A stretch of 64,000 bases of DNA from Diploscapter coronatus (taxonomy: Eukaryota > Nematoda > Chromadorea > Rhabditida > Rhabditidae), in assembly GCA_964036155.1 (NCBI GenBank), contig OZ038422.1, forward strand, positions 37,657,201 to 37,721,200, in the 5' to 3' direction. The translations under genes and the position numbers were made by a program. The notes below the pieces were generated by a model. The model searched no databases and was not told the origin of the DNA. It worked only from the letters and a program-made list of their open reading frames with translations. Positions 12,501-22,878 of the stretch are shown in pieces. Positions within the stretch are counted from its first letter, which is position 1; every line of letters begins with the position of its first letter.

Positions 12501-14975
12501 GACTAACCCAGAATAGTGTTTCTTGAGGTTGAAATCGACGAGGACGGTGAAGAAGTGGGTGAGTTTGAGTCCCTTGTGCTTGTGCTCGATGACAGCGACG
12601 ACGAGGATGGAAAGGCAGATGACTACTCGGCACAGGGCCACCAGCCAGCGGGTCGAGCTGGACACTTTGCGCACTGCGTACTTCAACTGAAAATCGAATT
12701 TAAATACAAAATATCCTGTGTTAAAATGTCAAGTCTTTCCATTTGCACTCTCACAGAATTGTTTGAGCAATCAAATGAAAGCAGAAATCATTTCACTATT
12801 TAACAACGTAAGAAAGATTGTTGTCTTCTGAAAATGCAGTGAAGTTTCGGGACTGTATTAAAAATATTCGGATATATAACTTTGTGTGAAATGGGATGTG
12901 CACAGATCTGATTTCAGACCGAAATTGACAGGCCGATATTCAAAATATGTGATTGATTGAATCAATTGTCATCGTGAGTGTTTCTCTGTTGACCACTCAT
13001 TCAACCAGACATTGCTAATGAATGCTTTGCAAGTGATGGCAAACTGACCCTGTACAGATTGTCGAATGCGGTGCCCGTGTGCTGCACTCCAATCCACGAT
13101 TCCCAGAAGCCGACCGACACTGAGAACAGGGCAATCGGCATCAGGACCCAGTGCTGAAAAGAGACATTCGAATTGGGAGAAAGAAGTTCGATTCTTGCAT
13201 TTTCAAAATTCAATAGTCTTGCCACTGCTCACTAAATTCATTCGCTTCTCAATCCATTCAGTCATCATTTTACTTGCAAATCATCAAAATACAAGCCAGA
13301 CTGACTTTGAGTGGAGTGTTGAGAACAGCCCAGAGATAGGTAGAAGAGAGCACAACCAGCATGAGCAGGATGTACGGACTGAGCATGATCGAACGACCTG
13401 AATATACTCTTTATTAGGGGATATTTAGAGCGGGGCAGTGGATAATTTTTGATTTCAATGTAATTTTTTCATTTCTGGTGTTCTTGATGATGACAGGAAT
13501 GTTAGCCGTTTTTCAGTATGAAAATTGAGAAATTTCTGCTGTGAATAATCATTTACAAGATGTGAAAAGTCTTACCGAATCTGGCACAGAAGGGAAGGGA
13601 GGGATTGAGAGTGGCTGCGAGAGAGGCAAAGCAGTTCTGGATGAGGACGACCATGGGGAAGCAGGCAAAGAGGAGGATGCAGCGATGGACGTCCAGCTGG
13701 GGGAAGACGAGGAACACCAGCAGACACAGACCGAAACTGCGCACTGATTCGAGCACTACCAACTGAAAATGGTAATTCAATGGAAAGGCATAAACTGAAT
13801 TTTGATTTAGATCGATTGTAAGAAGAAAATCAATTTCAAATAAGGGGCTTTTCGTCACAAGGCTAAATATTTCGATGGAATTTGAAGATCAACTGGAATC
13901 TTGATACAATTATCTTTCTGTGAGTTGTTGAAGTATAAACATTTTTTTACATTTCATAAAACTCGAAAATTCTTTCCTTTCCAAACTGTTAGTTTCATTT
14001 TGCACTCACCGAGGGAATGACCCTGCCGCCCTGTCGCCTGAAGAATGTGGCTGCATTGCAGAAGATGTGCAGCAGGTCGGGCAGGCATTGAATCAGAAAC
14101 AGGCCGACATACAGAGCTGCCACCAGTTTGGGGGTACGGTGCACTGCAAAAGACGATACTCATTCATTAGTTTGAGGGCATACGGCAGAAAGTGATAACG
14201 AGGAAAAGATGACAGCAAATGTCGGTTGCACACAGATTTAGAAGTTTCAACTGATTGCATATGTAAACCAATCTTCACCACTTCAGAGACTAGCGGATTC
14301 CATCTTCATTTTCCCCGTTCAAAGAAGTCAGCTTACTTGCGAAACGAGAGCATTTCCTGGTGAAGATGTCTGTGGAATCGTCATTCCCCGTGATGTTCGT
14401 GGAGATAATGAGGATGACGAGACGCGAGAAGACGGCGCCCAGCACGAGGAACGCGTTGATTAGCAGGAACAGGCCTAGCTGAAACAAGACTTTAGGACTA
14501 TTGCAAGGAAACAATCGAACGATTCCTGGAATTGCTCTCAACAATTACTCTTCTTTGCTCCTCAAAAAGAACTTTGCAGAGGGAGGAGGAAGGGATACGC
14601 GCCAGTTAATCATTATGCTCTTCGCAGATGTCCTTCCTACCCCATCCTTGTAAAGCCTTTAAAAAGTGGAGAATAAAGCGTAATTATTATTTGCTTCAAT
14701 TTATCAGCTCCTAAAAATTTCAGGGTTTTCTGGATTTTAAATAAAAAAAAAAGGTGGAGCGACAAGATAACGGTGAATTTATGCAAATGTCAATGTATCC
14801 GGATGAATGTTACACTAGTTGGGAACGTCCGTCTGTCTATAAAATTATGTTCTTCACCCCTCCTTACCTTAGTGCTCTGCAGTGCAGTGATCATCCAAGG
14901 AGACAGCGCGACCGATTCATTCTGCCTTCTCTTGTGCGATCGAAACGAATCCCAGTGACGCTCCTCGTCAGTCAT
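3539..14975 (-). CDS. chs: Chitin synthase (GT2 family, multi-pass membrane protein)
   Basis: Polymerises UDP-GlcNAc into chitin at the plasma membrane; in nematodes for eggshell or pharyngeal cuticle. 28 exons join in phase: 14868-14975, 14337-14478, 14010-14143, 13576-13762, 13306-13397, 13049-13153, 12508-12686, 12087-12270, 11606-11760, 11375-11456, 11003-11160, 10586-10768, 9969-10125, 9483-9693, 9041-9191, 8400-8625, 8034-8150, 7629-7745, 7511-7583, 7107-7324, 6631-6795, 6234-6467, 5931-6002, 5489-5654, 5012-5143, 4497-4619, 4042-4118, 3539-3619; 1342 aa, a usual length. An N-terminal WDSF motif and TM cluster precede the catalytic domain: YVCATMWHET, TPYGGRL, VMYMYYLLGH, DGD (about residue 658), CGRIHPIG, QGEDRW (about 759) and QRRRW (about 798). 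A C-terminal TM cluster follows, then a coiled-coil/acidic segment (994-1126) and more TMs. No lesion seen. I cannot tell whether it corresponds to chs-1 or chs-2. Confidence 0.95.
10230..10465. repeat. GC-rich minisatellite framed by short inverted repeats, inside a chs intron
   Basis: The 14-bp ends CACTGAGAGGAGCG (10230-10243) and its exact reverse complement (10452-10465) frame a tandem array of GAAGCACCCC, GACGCACC and GGAGAGGGGCTAGCACC blocks. A perfect palindrome of about 34 bp lies at 10408-10441, centred on GCGCGCGC. Composition contrasts sharply with the AT-rich intron (10126-10585). Open frames across it are artefacts of repetition. Confidence 0.9.
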
Positions 14976-14980
14976 TCCAC

Positions 14981-14986
14981 CTGAAA
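14981..14986 (-). other. Probable trans-splice acceptor of chs
   Basis: TTTTCAG on the minus strand ends five bases before the chitin synthase ATG, with no upstream exon in sight. This is the usual nematode spliced-leader acceptor arrangement; the trans-splicing itself is inferred. Confidence 0.6.
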
Positions 14987-15380
14987 ATCAACACTCTCCG
15001 AGGGATTTCGAATGACTTCACGAATATTCAAGATCACGAGCCATTCTAGAACGATTTCAGAATTCTTTCGAAATCTGTCTGGCAGGACTAATTCGGAAAA
15101 GAAGGTTTACAAAAATCAATTACGTTGAATCACAGAAAATTGGATGGTCGTCCAGAAAGTTTCATATTCAAGATATTCCGGAACGTTTTCAAGCAGAGAA
15201 AAAAATATAGCAAATTCAACGAAAATTAGGCCGAAAAAGAAAGAAAGACAGTGCTTCTGGAAGCGACCACTTTGCGAAATGAATGCGCGCCGTTTCATTT
15301 CCGATCGACACTTTGCTCTGCTCGCTGTTTTCGTTCTAAAATTCCGTTGAATTTTCGATTTTCTCGTTTTCACTTGTTTG
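14987..15380. promoter_or_regulatory. Divergent intergenic region chs / coiled-coil gene
   Basis: About 400 bp separates the two divergent transcript starts and must hold both promoters. No TATA box or other specific element can be defended. Confidence 0.4.
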
Positions 15381-15386
15381 TTTCAG
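15381..15386 (+). other. Probable trans-splice acceptor of the coiled-coil gene
   Basis: TTTCAG ends seven bases before the ATG at 15394 and no upstream exon is visible. Inference from position and consensus. Confidence 0.5.
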
Positions 15387-15393
15387 CACCCAA

Positions 15394-17011
15394 ATGAACA
15401 GTTTCGACCTGCTGTTCCAGCAGCAGAAAGTGGAAGAGGATGGGTTGAAGATGCTGAAGCACAGAATGCTCCTCGTGAGTTTGCAGAAAAGGCGTTAATG
15501 CTTTTGTCGAAATCGACTGATTTTTGTAAATGACGAAAAACGACTATGCCTCTCACATCCAAATCCACGCTTAACTTTGCCATCAAAGATAAAAATCGAT
15601 TTCGAATATTTCAGTTTCTTTAAAGTAAGAGTTTTGAGGGTAACGTATTAGAATGGAGAAAATATTCCGAACTTTCCAATGACCTGTCTCCAAACTGACC
15701 TAATTTTCCAATAAGCGCTTGGCTTCTCTTGCTCAGACATTGTTTGAAACTCAGAAGGAAATGGAGTCGATGGAGAGAGAGGCAGCCCTGCTGGAAGGCG
15801 TTCTGAACGAAAAGAAGGAAGTGCTGCAGAAGCAGGTCCTGCAGAGGAGAGAGCAGAAGGCGAAGGCGCAGAGGAACGCGGCTCTGGCAGAGGAACTGAC
15901 TGTACACAGCAGACAGCTTGCACAGGACATCGAGGCACAGAACATCACCAAACAGACTGGTAAATGAAATGGGATTTGTGGAAAATGCATTGTATTGATT
16001 CATCATTGTGAAATCTTCATTGATGAACATTTTGAAAGAGGAATAGATTAGTTCTGGAAGAAGCTAGATATATTTCCGTTTTCTACTAGAGCAGACTGGA
16101 TGTTCTGAAAACTGGTCATTGTATATCTAGACGATGTTATTCATTCTGAAGGATCTGCATTCCCTACATTTTCGTTGATTGAAAATTCAATAAATGATCT
16201 AATGAATTTGCAGTTCTGTCGATGATGGAATCGACGAAGACTCGGCTGTGCAGTCAGATGAAGGCCTTGGCAGAGATGAAGGGGCTGATGGAGGCAGAGC
16301 AGAGACGCAGAGAGACAAGTAGACTGCAGATGCAGGCTCTCAGACAAGGTAGGACGAAATTCTAATTTCAAGTATTAATCAAGAAGAAATTTTCTTTGGT
16401 TTTGTAAAATGTTCATCATCAAACAAAGAAATCGAAATTTCATTCACCTCTAGTTTTGGAATCTGTTATTTGGAATATTCCAACGTTTATCATTATTCTT
16501 TATCAACGTTTCTTCTCGTCATAACTTACAGCTTTCCAAAAATTCTGTTTGAAGAGTATGACGAGGTTAGAAGAATTGAAGTAATGAATGAATTGCAGAT
16601 CTGCAGGCGGCTCGCAATACTTTCCGGGTCAAAATCAGGAATGAGTTGGCTGCATTCGACCCTCAGGTTCTTTTCTCTAGTCATCCTTCAATCAGTCGTT
16701 TGGTTCCAGGCTCTTCGCGCCCAGCTGCAGTTTCTGATGGCAAAGCGGCAGGAAGGCAAACAGCTCGAAGGGAAGAAACTGCAGCTTCAGAAAGAAAATG
16801 AGCAGATCAGGGGTGAATTGGGTGAGAAGAATAAATGAAAAGGATTGAATCAACTCTTGTTTCGAGTTCGGCAAGTTTGCTGACCGACTTTGCCTTCGAT
16901 GTTTTAATTGGTCGATGATTCAACCTCAAACGAAGTATTTTTTGAGTTTTCTCTAAATTTATCTTTTATTCGAAATACTTTTCATCCACAGGAAATCCAA
17001 TAACTGACTAA
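15394..17011 (+). CDS. Unidentified coiled-coil protein, 219 aa
   Basis: Exons 15394-15474, 15716-15959, 16214-16348, 16599-16666, 16710-16821 and 16992-17011 join in phase to a TAA stop. The product starts MNSFDLLFQQQKVEEDGLK and is almost entirely charged, Glu/Lys/Gln/Arg-rich heptad-like helix (roughly residues 8-210) with no TM segment, signal peptide or catalytic motif; it ends GGNPITD. The ATG lies seven bases after TTTCAG, consistent with trans-splicing. The layout resembles small structural subunits of centrosomal, kinetochore or trafficking complexes, but I recognise no family and assign no function. The acceptor at 16989-16991 gives a seven-residue last exon and is the least certain junction. 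Confidence 0.7.
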
Positions 17012-17738
17012 TTTGTGAATTGCATTTCCGTCCTCAATTCCTTCAAGTTGCGGGAAGATTATCTTTAGAAATTAGGAAATCCCATGATATTTTATAGGAA
17101 TAAAAAAATGATTTTTAACTTTAATTTTTTCCTTGTTTTACGTTTCTGCACCTGTATAAACGATATTTAGAACATAAAATATCAGCTCATATAATATTCT
17201 GTTAAAAACTGCTTTTTCATAAATAATAAATAACTTGTCTGTAAATCTAAACACAGAACACAATAAAAATGATAGACTTCTCTTTAGTGAATATTTCAAA
17301 TGGCTACCAAATAACTGCGTATTAATTGAAAATCAGATCGTATCTTTCACTCATTACAATTTTTATTAATAAAGGGTAAAATTATTGTTATCTTCAGTTT
17401 TTTTTCTGAAAACTTATTATCAAGTAACATATATTTGACGATGACAATATTAGATTGAAAGTCTAGTGAGTACTCATTTCTGGAAAACATTCGCTTTTCC
17501 ATATAGTAAAGAGCAGGAGTTAGGAAACACAACATTTTCAATACATATTAATGAAATTTTCAAGTCGATGATATTTTATTCGTATCAAGAGGAAAAGAAT
17601 GGAATAAACTGATTGTTTGTTAATGTTGTTCTAATTCACCTGCCGATTGAAGTATTCTAGAATGTATCAGACAAAGCGCGATAAATTTCGATTCTATTGG
17701 TACTTATAAAATTATCTAATTTTTCAATAATTTTACCT
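17012..17738. other. Intergenic, no gene seen
   Basis: AT-rich sequence with only short unsupported ORFs; it contains the 3' flank of the coiled-coil gene and the 5' flank of the serpentine receptor. Confidence 0.5.
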
Positions 17739-20700
17739 ATGGAAATGGAAGAACATAATAATAGCAGTAAGATTTATTAATTTAAGGAATAAAAATCTCT
17801 CCATAATAATATCGCTATATGAAAAATTTTGTAGGGTCTTAACTAAAAGATGATTTTCAGCGTTAGATGGTATTGAATTCATTAAACAAGTTGGAAATAT
17901 GTCCTTGACGTTAATTATTTTCTTTATTACACTTATTCCAATTATTATACCTAATCTACTGTTAAGAATTTCCGACAGCGAGTTATTGGAATTAAAGGAT
18001 GTAATTTGACTTATTTGATAGATATTATAAAATTATTGATTATAGGTGCTTTATTACCCAATATATATTCAAATGAGAAGACTCGCAAACTTCTTTCCGG
18101 CTGCGTTCGCTGCACTATTTCTAACAACATTTGTCTTATATTTTATAGATGCATTAAATTCATATTTGGAAGGTAATTCGCATTCGTTAAAATTTCTATA
18201 CAATGGCAGTCGAAAGTTTTGAAAAATTATCATTACGAATGCAGACTAGCATGTTTCATAATTGGCGGATCAATTAGAATGAAATTTTGCACGCATATTC
18301 TTCTCTGTTCTAATACTTTTTCGTTCGCTGGGGTATAGAAATACCTTGACTCTCGAACATTGTATTAATTCTTCTAGTATAATTGAGATTTTAGAGATTA
18401 GGAGATAGAGTCCATGTTCAACACTCAACATAGAGAGTATGCGAGTCCAATAGTATAGTGAGAGGGGGAACAGGAGAAAACAAGCTTGCAGTTAGGTGTC
18501 GTTCAGAGAGGAAATAGAAGAGATGGTGCAATTTACTCTCATGCAAGTGCTGGGATTGACTTATGACTTTTAACATATGGAAAATGAAGCAGTAATTTGT
18601 ATTTTCTACTTTTATTTATTCATGGCTGACCGATTAGATAATTAGATAAAACGGAAATGAGGTGGAATACAGTAGGGTGGACAGAGCCTGAGTTCTGCCT
18701 AGGGGTGGACTGGAGGAATCCTCTAGGTAAGACTGGGAGGGAACTGTCATGACAAGGGGAGGAGCATGCAAAGTTAGAGATGAGAGAGTTTAGGGATAGA
18801 GACAGTGATCGTACTGACAGTTCAATCCCGTTACACTGTGTTGAGAATTCTTGCCAATTTCCACTCAAATTGATCCACAATTATTGGTCCTACCAGGCTA
18901 CATTCATAATCACAATTGTTCCAAACTTTTGAACGCCGCTATATACTAATTTTTAGAAAAGTAATTTAGACTTACTTAAGAACAATCCTAGTGATATAAC
19001 TATTATTTTGGTAAGAAGTTGGCAAATGATGAAATGAGCTCTTGAATTGGAAACGTTTGAAATTCGATTATCGCCTACACTATTTCATAAATACTCTCGA
19101 CTTAAAACGCCATACTATCATTTTCTCATTTCATCGTATTGTCATATATACAAAAGGCCATTTCGTCATTCCATCAATTACAGGTTAGGATATTTCTAAG
19201 TTTATATTCTTCGATGCAAGCTAGAATATGGATTTGTTATGTCTTAATTTGTTTCCTCTTCTTGTTTCCGATAATGAGTTCAGCCGTAGCATTGCTTAGC
19301 ATCTGCCTTATTATCCAACGACTCGTGCTCATATATGAACCACCACGACTAACAAATCTGCTTACCAAGTAAGTGAAAACCAGTTGCACTATTAATATAG
19401 TGAAAATTGCAGGGATAATTCGAAAAGGATCATTCGTTGCATTATGTCTTTTGCGATAATTCTAAATTTAGCGTATTTTATTATTATGATCATATCTATG
19501 TATTACTATGAAAAATTCGAATATGGACCAACTCTACTTGTAAGTTGAAGACATCATGTTTTCAATACTTTAACCATGCGTAAAGTGTTATGATTAGAGA
19601 GGTCAAGTCTACTTCTTTCAAGTGAGAGAAAGAACGCATGATTTTTTGACATTTCAATTACCGTTAATTAGTTGATAATTTCATGAAACCACAACACCAA
19701 TTAGGGTAACAAATGACGCCCGAAATGATGGCGTCGTTGATTTTTCGAAAAAAAAAAACACTTGGCCTCTCTAGTTATGATACAATAGGAGACAAAAGTT
19801 TCGAGTCACCTATCCTCTGTCCCTGTGTCAATGTTTAGAAAAGTCGCTTGCACTTCTTCAGATTTGGCTGAAATTTAGCATAATTTCATGTTTTCCAAGT
19901 GCATATATGTTTTCAAAAATTCAGCTAAATTCGATCAGTGCAGAATACAGATTTTGGAATTTTTGATGTCGACACAGAATGAGGATTATCCAATATTTTG
20001 TTCGACACTGATAGCCCTTTCTTACGTTACTTTATTCTATTTTATTTTTTACTTTTGATGCACTAGAAATCGCATAATAATTCAATATATTTAGTTAATA
20101 TTATGCTCATCTTTGGATATTCTGGCTCTTTTTTCATCGCTTTTCTACTTTGCTCTATATTTCAAATTTCGTAATTTGGCAAGATTATCGTCAAGTTTAA
20201 AATATAAATCTGATAATCAAAGAATATTATATATGATGGTACCTTTATTGGTGCAGCATGTAAGCAAATTAAACACAGTTGATTTATTTGACCTCTTTGG
20301 CTTTTAAACTCGAACATCACAGGGACAGGATGCAAAACCTGATCCGAAATACCCTTTAAGGCTTAATTTTTTAGCTGGGCTTTTTACAAATACCAATTCA
20401 ACTCTAATTTATCGTGTTTATAACATTTTCGAAGAAATGATAATGAGATTGAGATCAGTGAGAAAAGGATTTAAGGGACACTTTAATCCGAAGATGATAA
20501 ACGGGGAATGGTCACTGCGCATCAAAATCTTTGGTGCGCAGTGACATACACCCATTTTGTGGATAGGGGTTACTGCCAGTACAACTAAATTCATTTTTCT
20601 ATTGAGTGATTGGATTTACGATATTTGAAAATTATATAATTATTTTGTATACAAAATAGCTAAAAATTAATTTAGATATCAACAATCAACTTTTCAGTAT

Positions 20701-21100
20701 TATACTACTTATATCATGGTAATAATTTAAAGTGTGTTCAAAATAAGACAAATCTTGAAGTGTCAAACGTGAATGATATTTTAAGCCTAGGTCCTACAAA
20801 TTCTTTCCTATTTTCACGACCATTTGACACATGCTTATCGTGCATAACTATGCCACTTTCGTTTATAGTTGCCAGTCCGAAACGACGCCAAGCCATTAGA
20901 CGATATTTCTCGAAAATGTATGAAGTTACAATATTAAAAATGGCAAATTTCTAGATGTTAATTGCGTAATTCTTAATTCAGCTGACATGAATTTCAGAAG
21001 GAACAATAGACTGAGACCTTTGACGTCTATGATCAGCCGCAATAATCGTAATAATCAGATTCATTCATCATCGAATCAAAATATAGCTGCAATTGCATGA
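17739..21100 (+). CDS. Serpentine (7TM) chemoreceptor-like gene, model incomplete
   Basis: Exons seen: 17739-17766, 17861-18000 and 18046-18172 (TM1-TM2, in phase from MEMEEHNNS); about 19189-19368, 19413-19539 and 20095-20259 (TM3-TM5 with LLSICLIIQRLVLIYEPPR, then LARLSSSLKYKSDNQRILY before TM6); 20698-20917 (TM7, FDTCLSCITMPLSFIVASPKRR) and 20998-21100 (Ser/Asn-rich tail, TGA stop). The hydrophobic segments and the PKRRQAI motif after TM7 are typical of nematode chemoreceptors; I cannot fix the family, though the layout recalls the Sra/Sre group. Two links do not match in phase (18172 to 19189; 20259 to 20698), so either small exons are missed or the gene is damaged. The first long intron (18173-19188) contains purine-rich sequence of unknown origin. 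Confidence 0.55.
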
Positions 21101-21286
21101 TAAATGTCAAATTTCTAATCTCAATAAATGATCTTTAAAAAATATTATTTCATAAAATACGCTTATGATAAGTCTAGTTCGTAAATAAATAATTTGTCTA
21201 AATTTAAGCACAAAACAAAAAAAATGCCAGCCTTCTTTCTAGTCAATATGCGAAATTGCTACATATGATTTTATAATCAGTTTTTA

Positions 21287-22068
21287 TAGTTTATTTTGAG
21301 TAAGTGGATACTGCATACATTTTGCAACTTCGCTTGCTCAGGCTCCGCCCACTTTTTCCTGCCCTGCGAATTGCGTCATTCCCCCCATTTTCAAACGAGT
21401 TTCGCATTTTTCTCGAGATTTTCTCGAAAAATCTTTATAATTATATCCTGATTATCTCTCTAATTGACCAATTAACTCTGTAGAACGATGTTTCATCGAT
21501 TTTTGATCGTTTTGAGGCATTTTATCGTCAGAAATAATGTTTTTAAGTTTGAAAACGAAAAGAAGTTAGTTCATTGTCTCCAACTAACTGAATATTACGC
21601 TTAATTAACCAGATAATTGACCAATTAACTCTCTTTAATGCTTGCTGTTCATTTTGTCGTTTTTTCTAGCGATTTTTTCTCTCAGCTTGGGGCCCATTTT
21701 CATCGAGTTAATTGTCGGCTCCTCCAAGATGCAGATGTTGTCGTCGTCATCAGAGCATTAGAATTGCAAGTTGATGGACAAACAGGCAGTCGCTTATCGG
21801 ATGTTTTCATGAAAATGTCAAATTTGCACGAAAAATACGAAATTTCGATCGAAAAATGAACAGCAAACACTAAAGAGAGTTAATTGGTCAATTAGAGAGA
21901 TAATCAGGATATAATTATAAAGATTTTTCGAGAAAATCTCGAGAAAAATGCGAAACTCGTTTGAAAATGGGGGGAATGACGCAATTCGCAGGGCAGGAAA
22001 AAGTGGGCGGAGCCTGAGCAAGCGAAGTTGCAAAATGTATGCAGTATCCACTTACTCAAAATAAACTA
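21287..22068. mobile_element. 782-bp inverted-repeat (MITE-like) element with TA target duplication
   Basis: Bases 21287-21479 and 21876-22068 are reverse complements over 193 bp with no mismatch found by eye; ends read TAGTTTATTTTGAGTAAGTGG. A TA lies directly outside each end (21285-21286, 22069-22070), the target duplication typical of Tc1/mariner-type transposition. The central about 400 bp has no transposase ORF, so the element is non-autonomous. A second, shorter inverted repetition around ATTGACCAATTAACTCT occurs at 21614-21632 relative to the right arm, showing nested structure. Confidence 0.9.
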
Positions 22069-22231
22069 TATATAATGGTGTGAAAACTCACTTTTCAATT
22101 TTAACTTCATTGCATCAAATCATAAAAAGATAACCACTCTCATAGACTATTCAGTGATTTTATCTGAACACATTAATGGTAATTATTCCAATTTTCATGC
22201 ATCTGATTAAATTATGCATACTGATACTTAG

Positions 22232-22374
22232 GTTTCGATTTTGTCGATTTTATAAGATTATTTGAAATAGTTGCATTTGCCAGTGCGATTATTTTTATTA
22301 TCGAAATTTTTCTTCCGAAAATTCCCAATATCCTCTTGGCAATTTCAGACGATAAGCTAAAGGAATTCAAAGAT
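22232..22374 (+). pseudogene. Partial duplicate of the serpentine receptor exon 2
   Basis: Encodes 47 codons ending IPNILLAISDDKLKEFKD, clearly paralogous to the exon at 17861-18000, which ends IPNLLLRISDSELLELKD. The flanking acceptor (TTAG) and donor (GTGACT) sites and phase are conserved. A matching 5' exon would end at 22178 (donor GTAATT) but has no in-frame ATG, and no counterpart of the next exon is found before ATG3. Probably a truncated tandem duplicate separated from the parent gene by the inverted-repeat element. Confidence 0.6.
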
Positions 22375-22846
22375 GTGACTTGGAATTTTTAGTTTCGACA
22401 TGAAAAGTGGGCTTATTGAATTGTTGAGATTCAAGAATGTCAGTAAGGACCAGTCGGTATAAACAGACCCCTGTAAATCGAGTTGATCTTCGCACCATAT
22501 AGTTTTTTGTGCTGATTCTCATAGTGTGATCCGTTTTACATAAAAGTGCAAGTGGGCGGAGTTATGCTAATTTGGAGTGTTTTAAGATCTCCAGTCAGAA
22601 AAATTCGTCCTTTCGGTATGTTGTGTAGAGGGACATGGTGAGCAACTTTCGTTCCAAAACTTATTCTAGAATGTGCATACACAGGGGATATGAATTTTTG
22701 AAAATTTTCATTAAAAAAGCATAACGATGAATTTGGCTTCGTGCTCCATTTGTTTTCAACTGCATTTCACTTCATTTTCGTGTAAACGCATAGACTGACT
22801 TTATCACATGAATTTTGCATGTTTTCTCTAAAATTCATAATTTTTT
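22375..22846. other. Intergenic upstream of atg-3
   Basis: No coding support. It holds the 5' flank of atg-3; a segment at 22550-22570 resembles the reverse complement of 1431-1452. Confidence 0.45.
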
Positions 22847-22849
22847 CAG
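22841..22849 (+). other. 3' splice acceptor upstream of the atg-3 start
   Basis: TTTTTTCAG ends 29 bases before the ATG at 22879. Either a spliced-leader acceptor or the end of a 5' UTR intron. Confidence 0.5.
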
Positions 22850-22878
22850 ATTGTTAGCTAGGATTAATTTATTTCAAA

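Noticed and set aside
18380..18960. Possible LTR or other insertion in the serpentine receptor intron
   Set aside because: Composition is odd, but no terminal repeats or target duplication could be found by eye.
21638..21859. 73-aa plus-strand ORF inside the inverted-repeat element
   Set aside because: Partly reads through repeat arms and shows no transposase motif.
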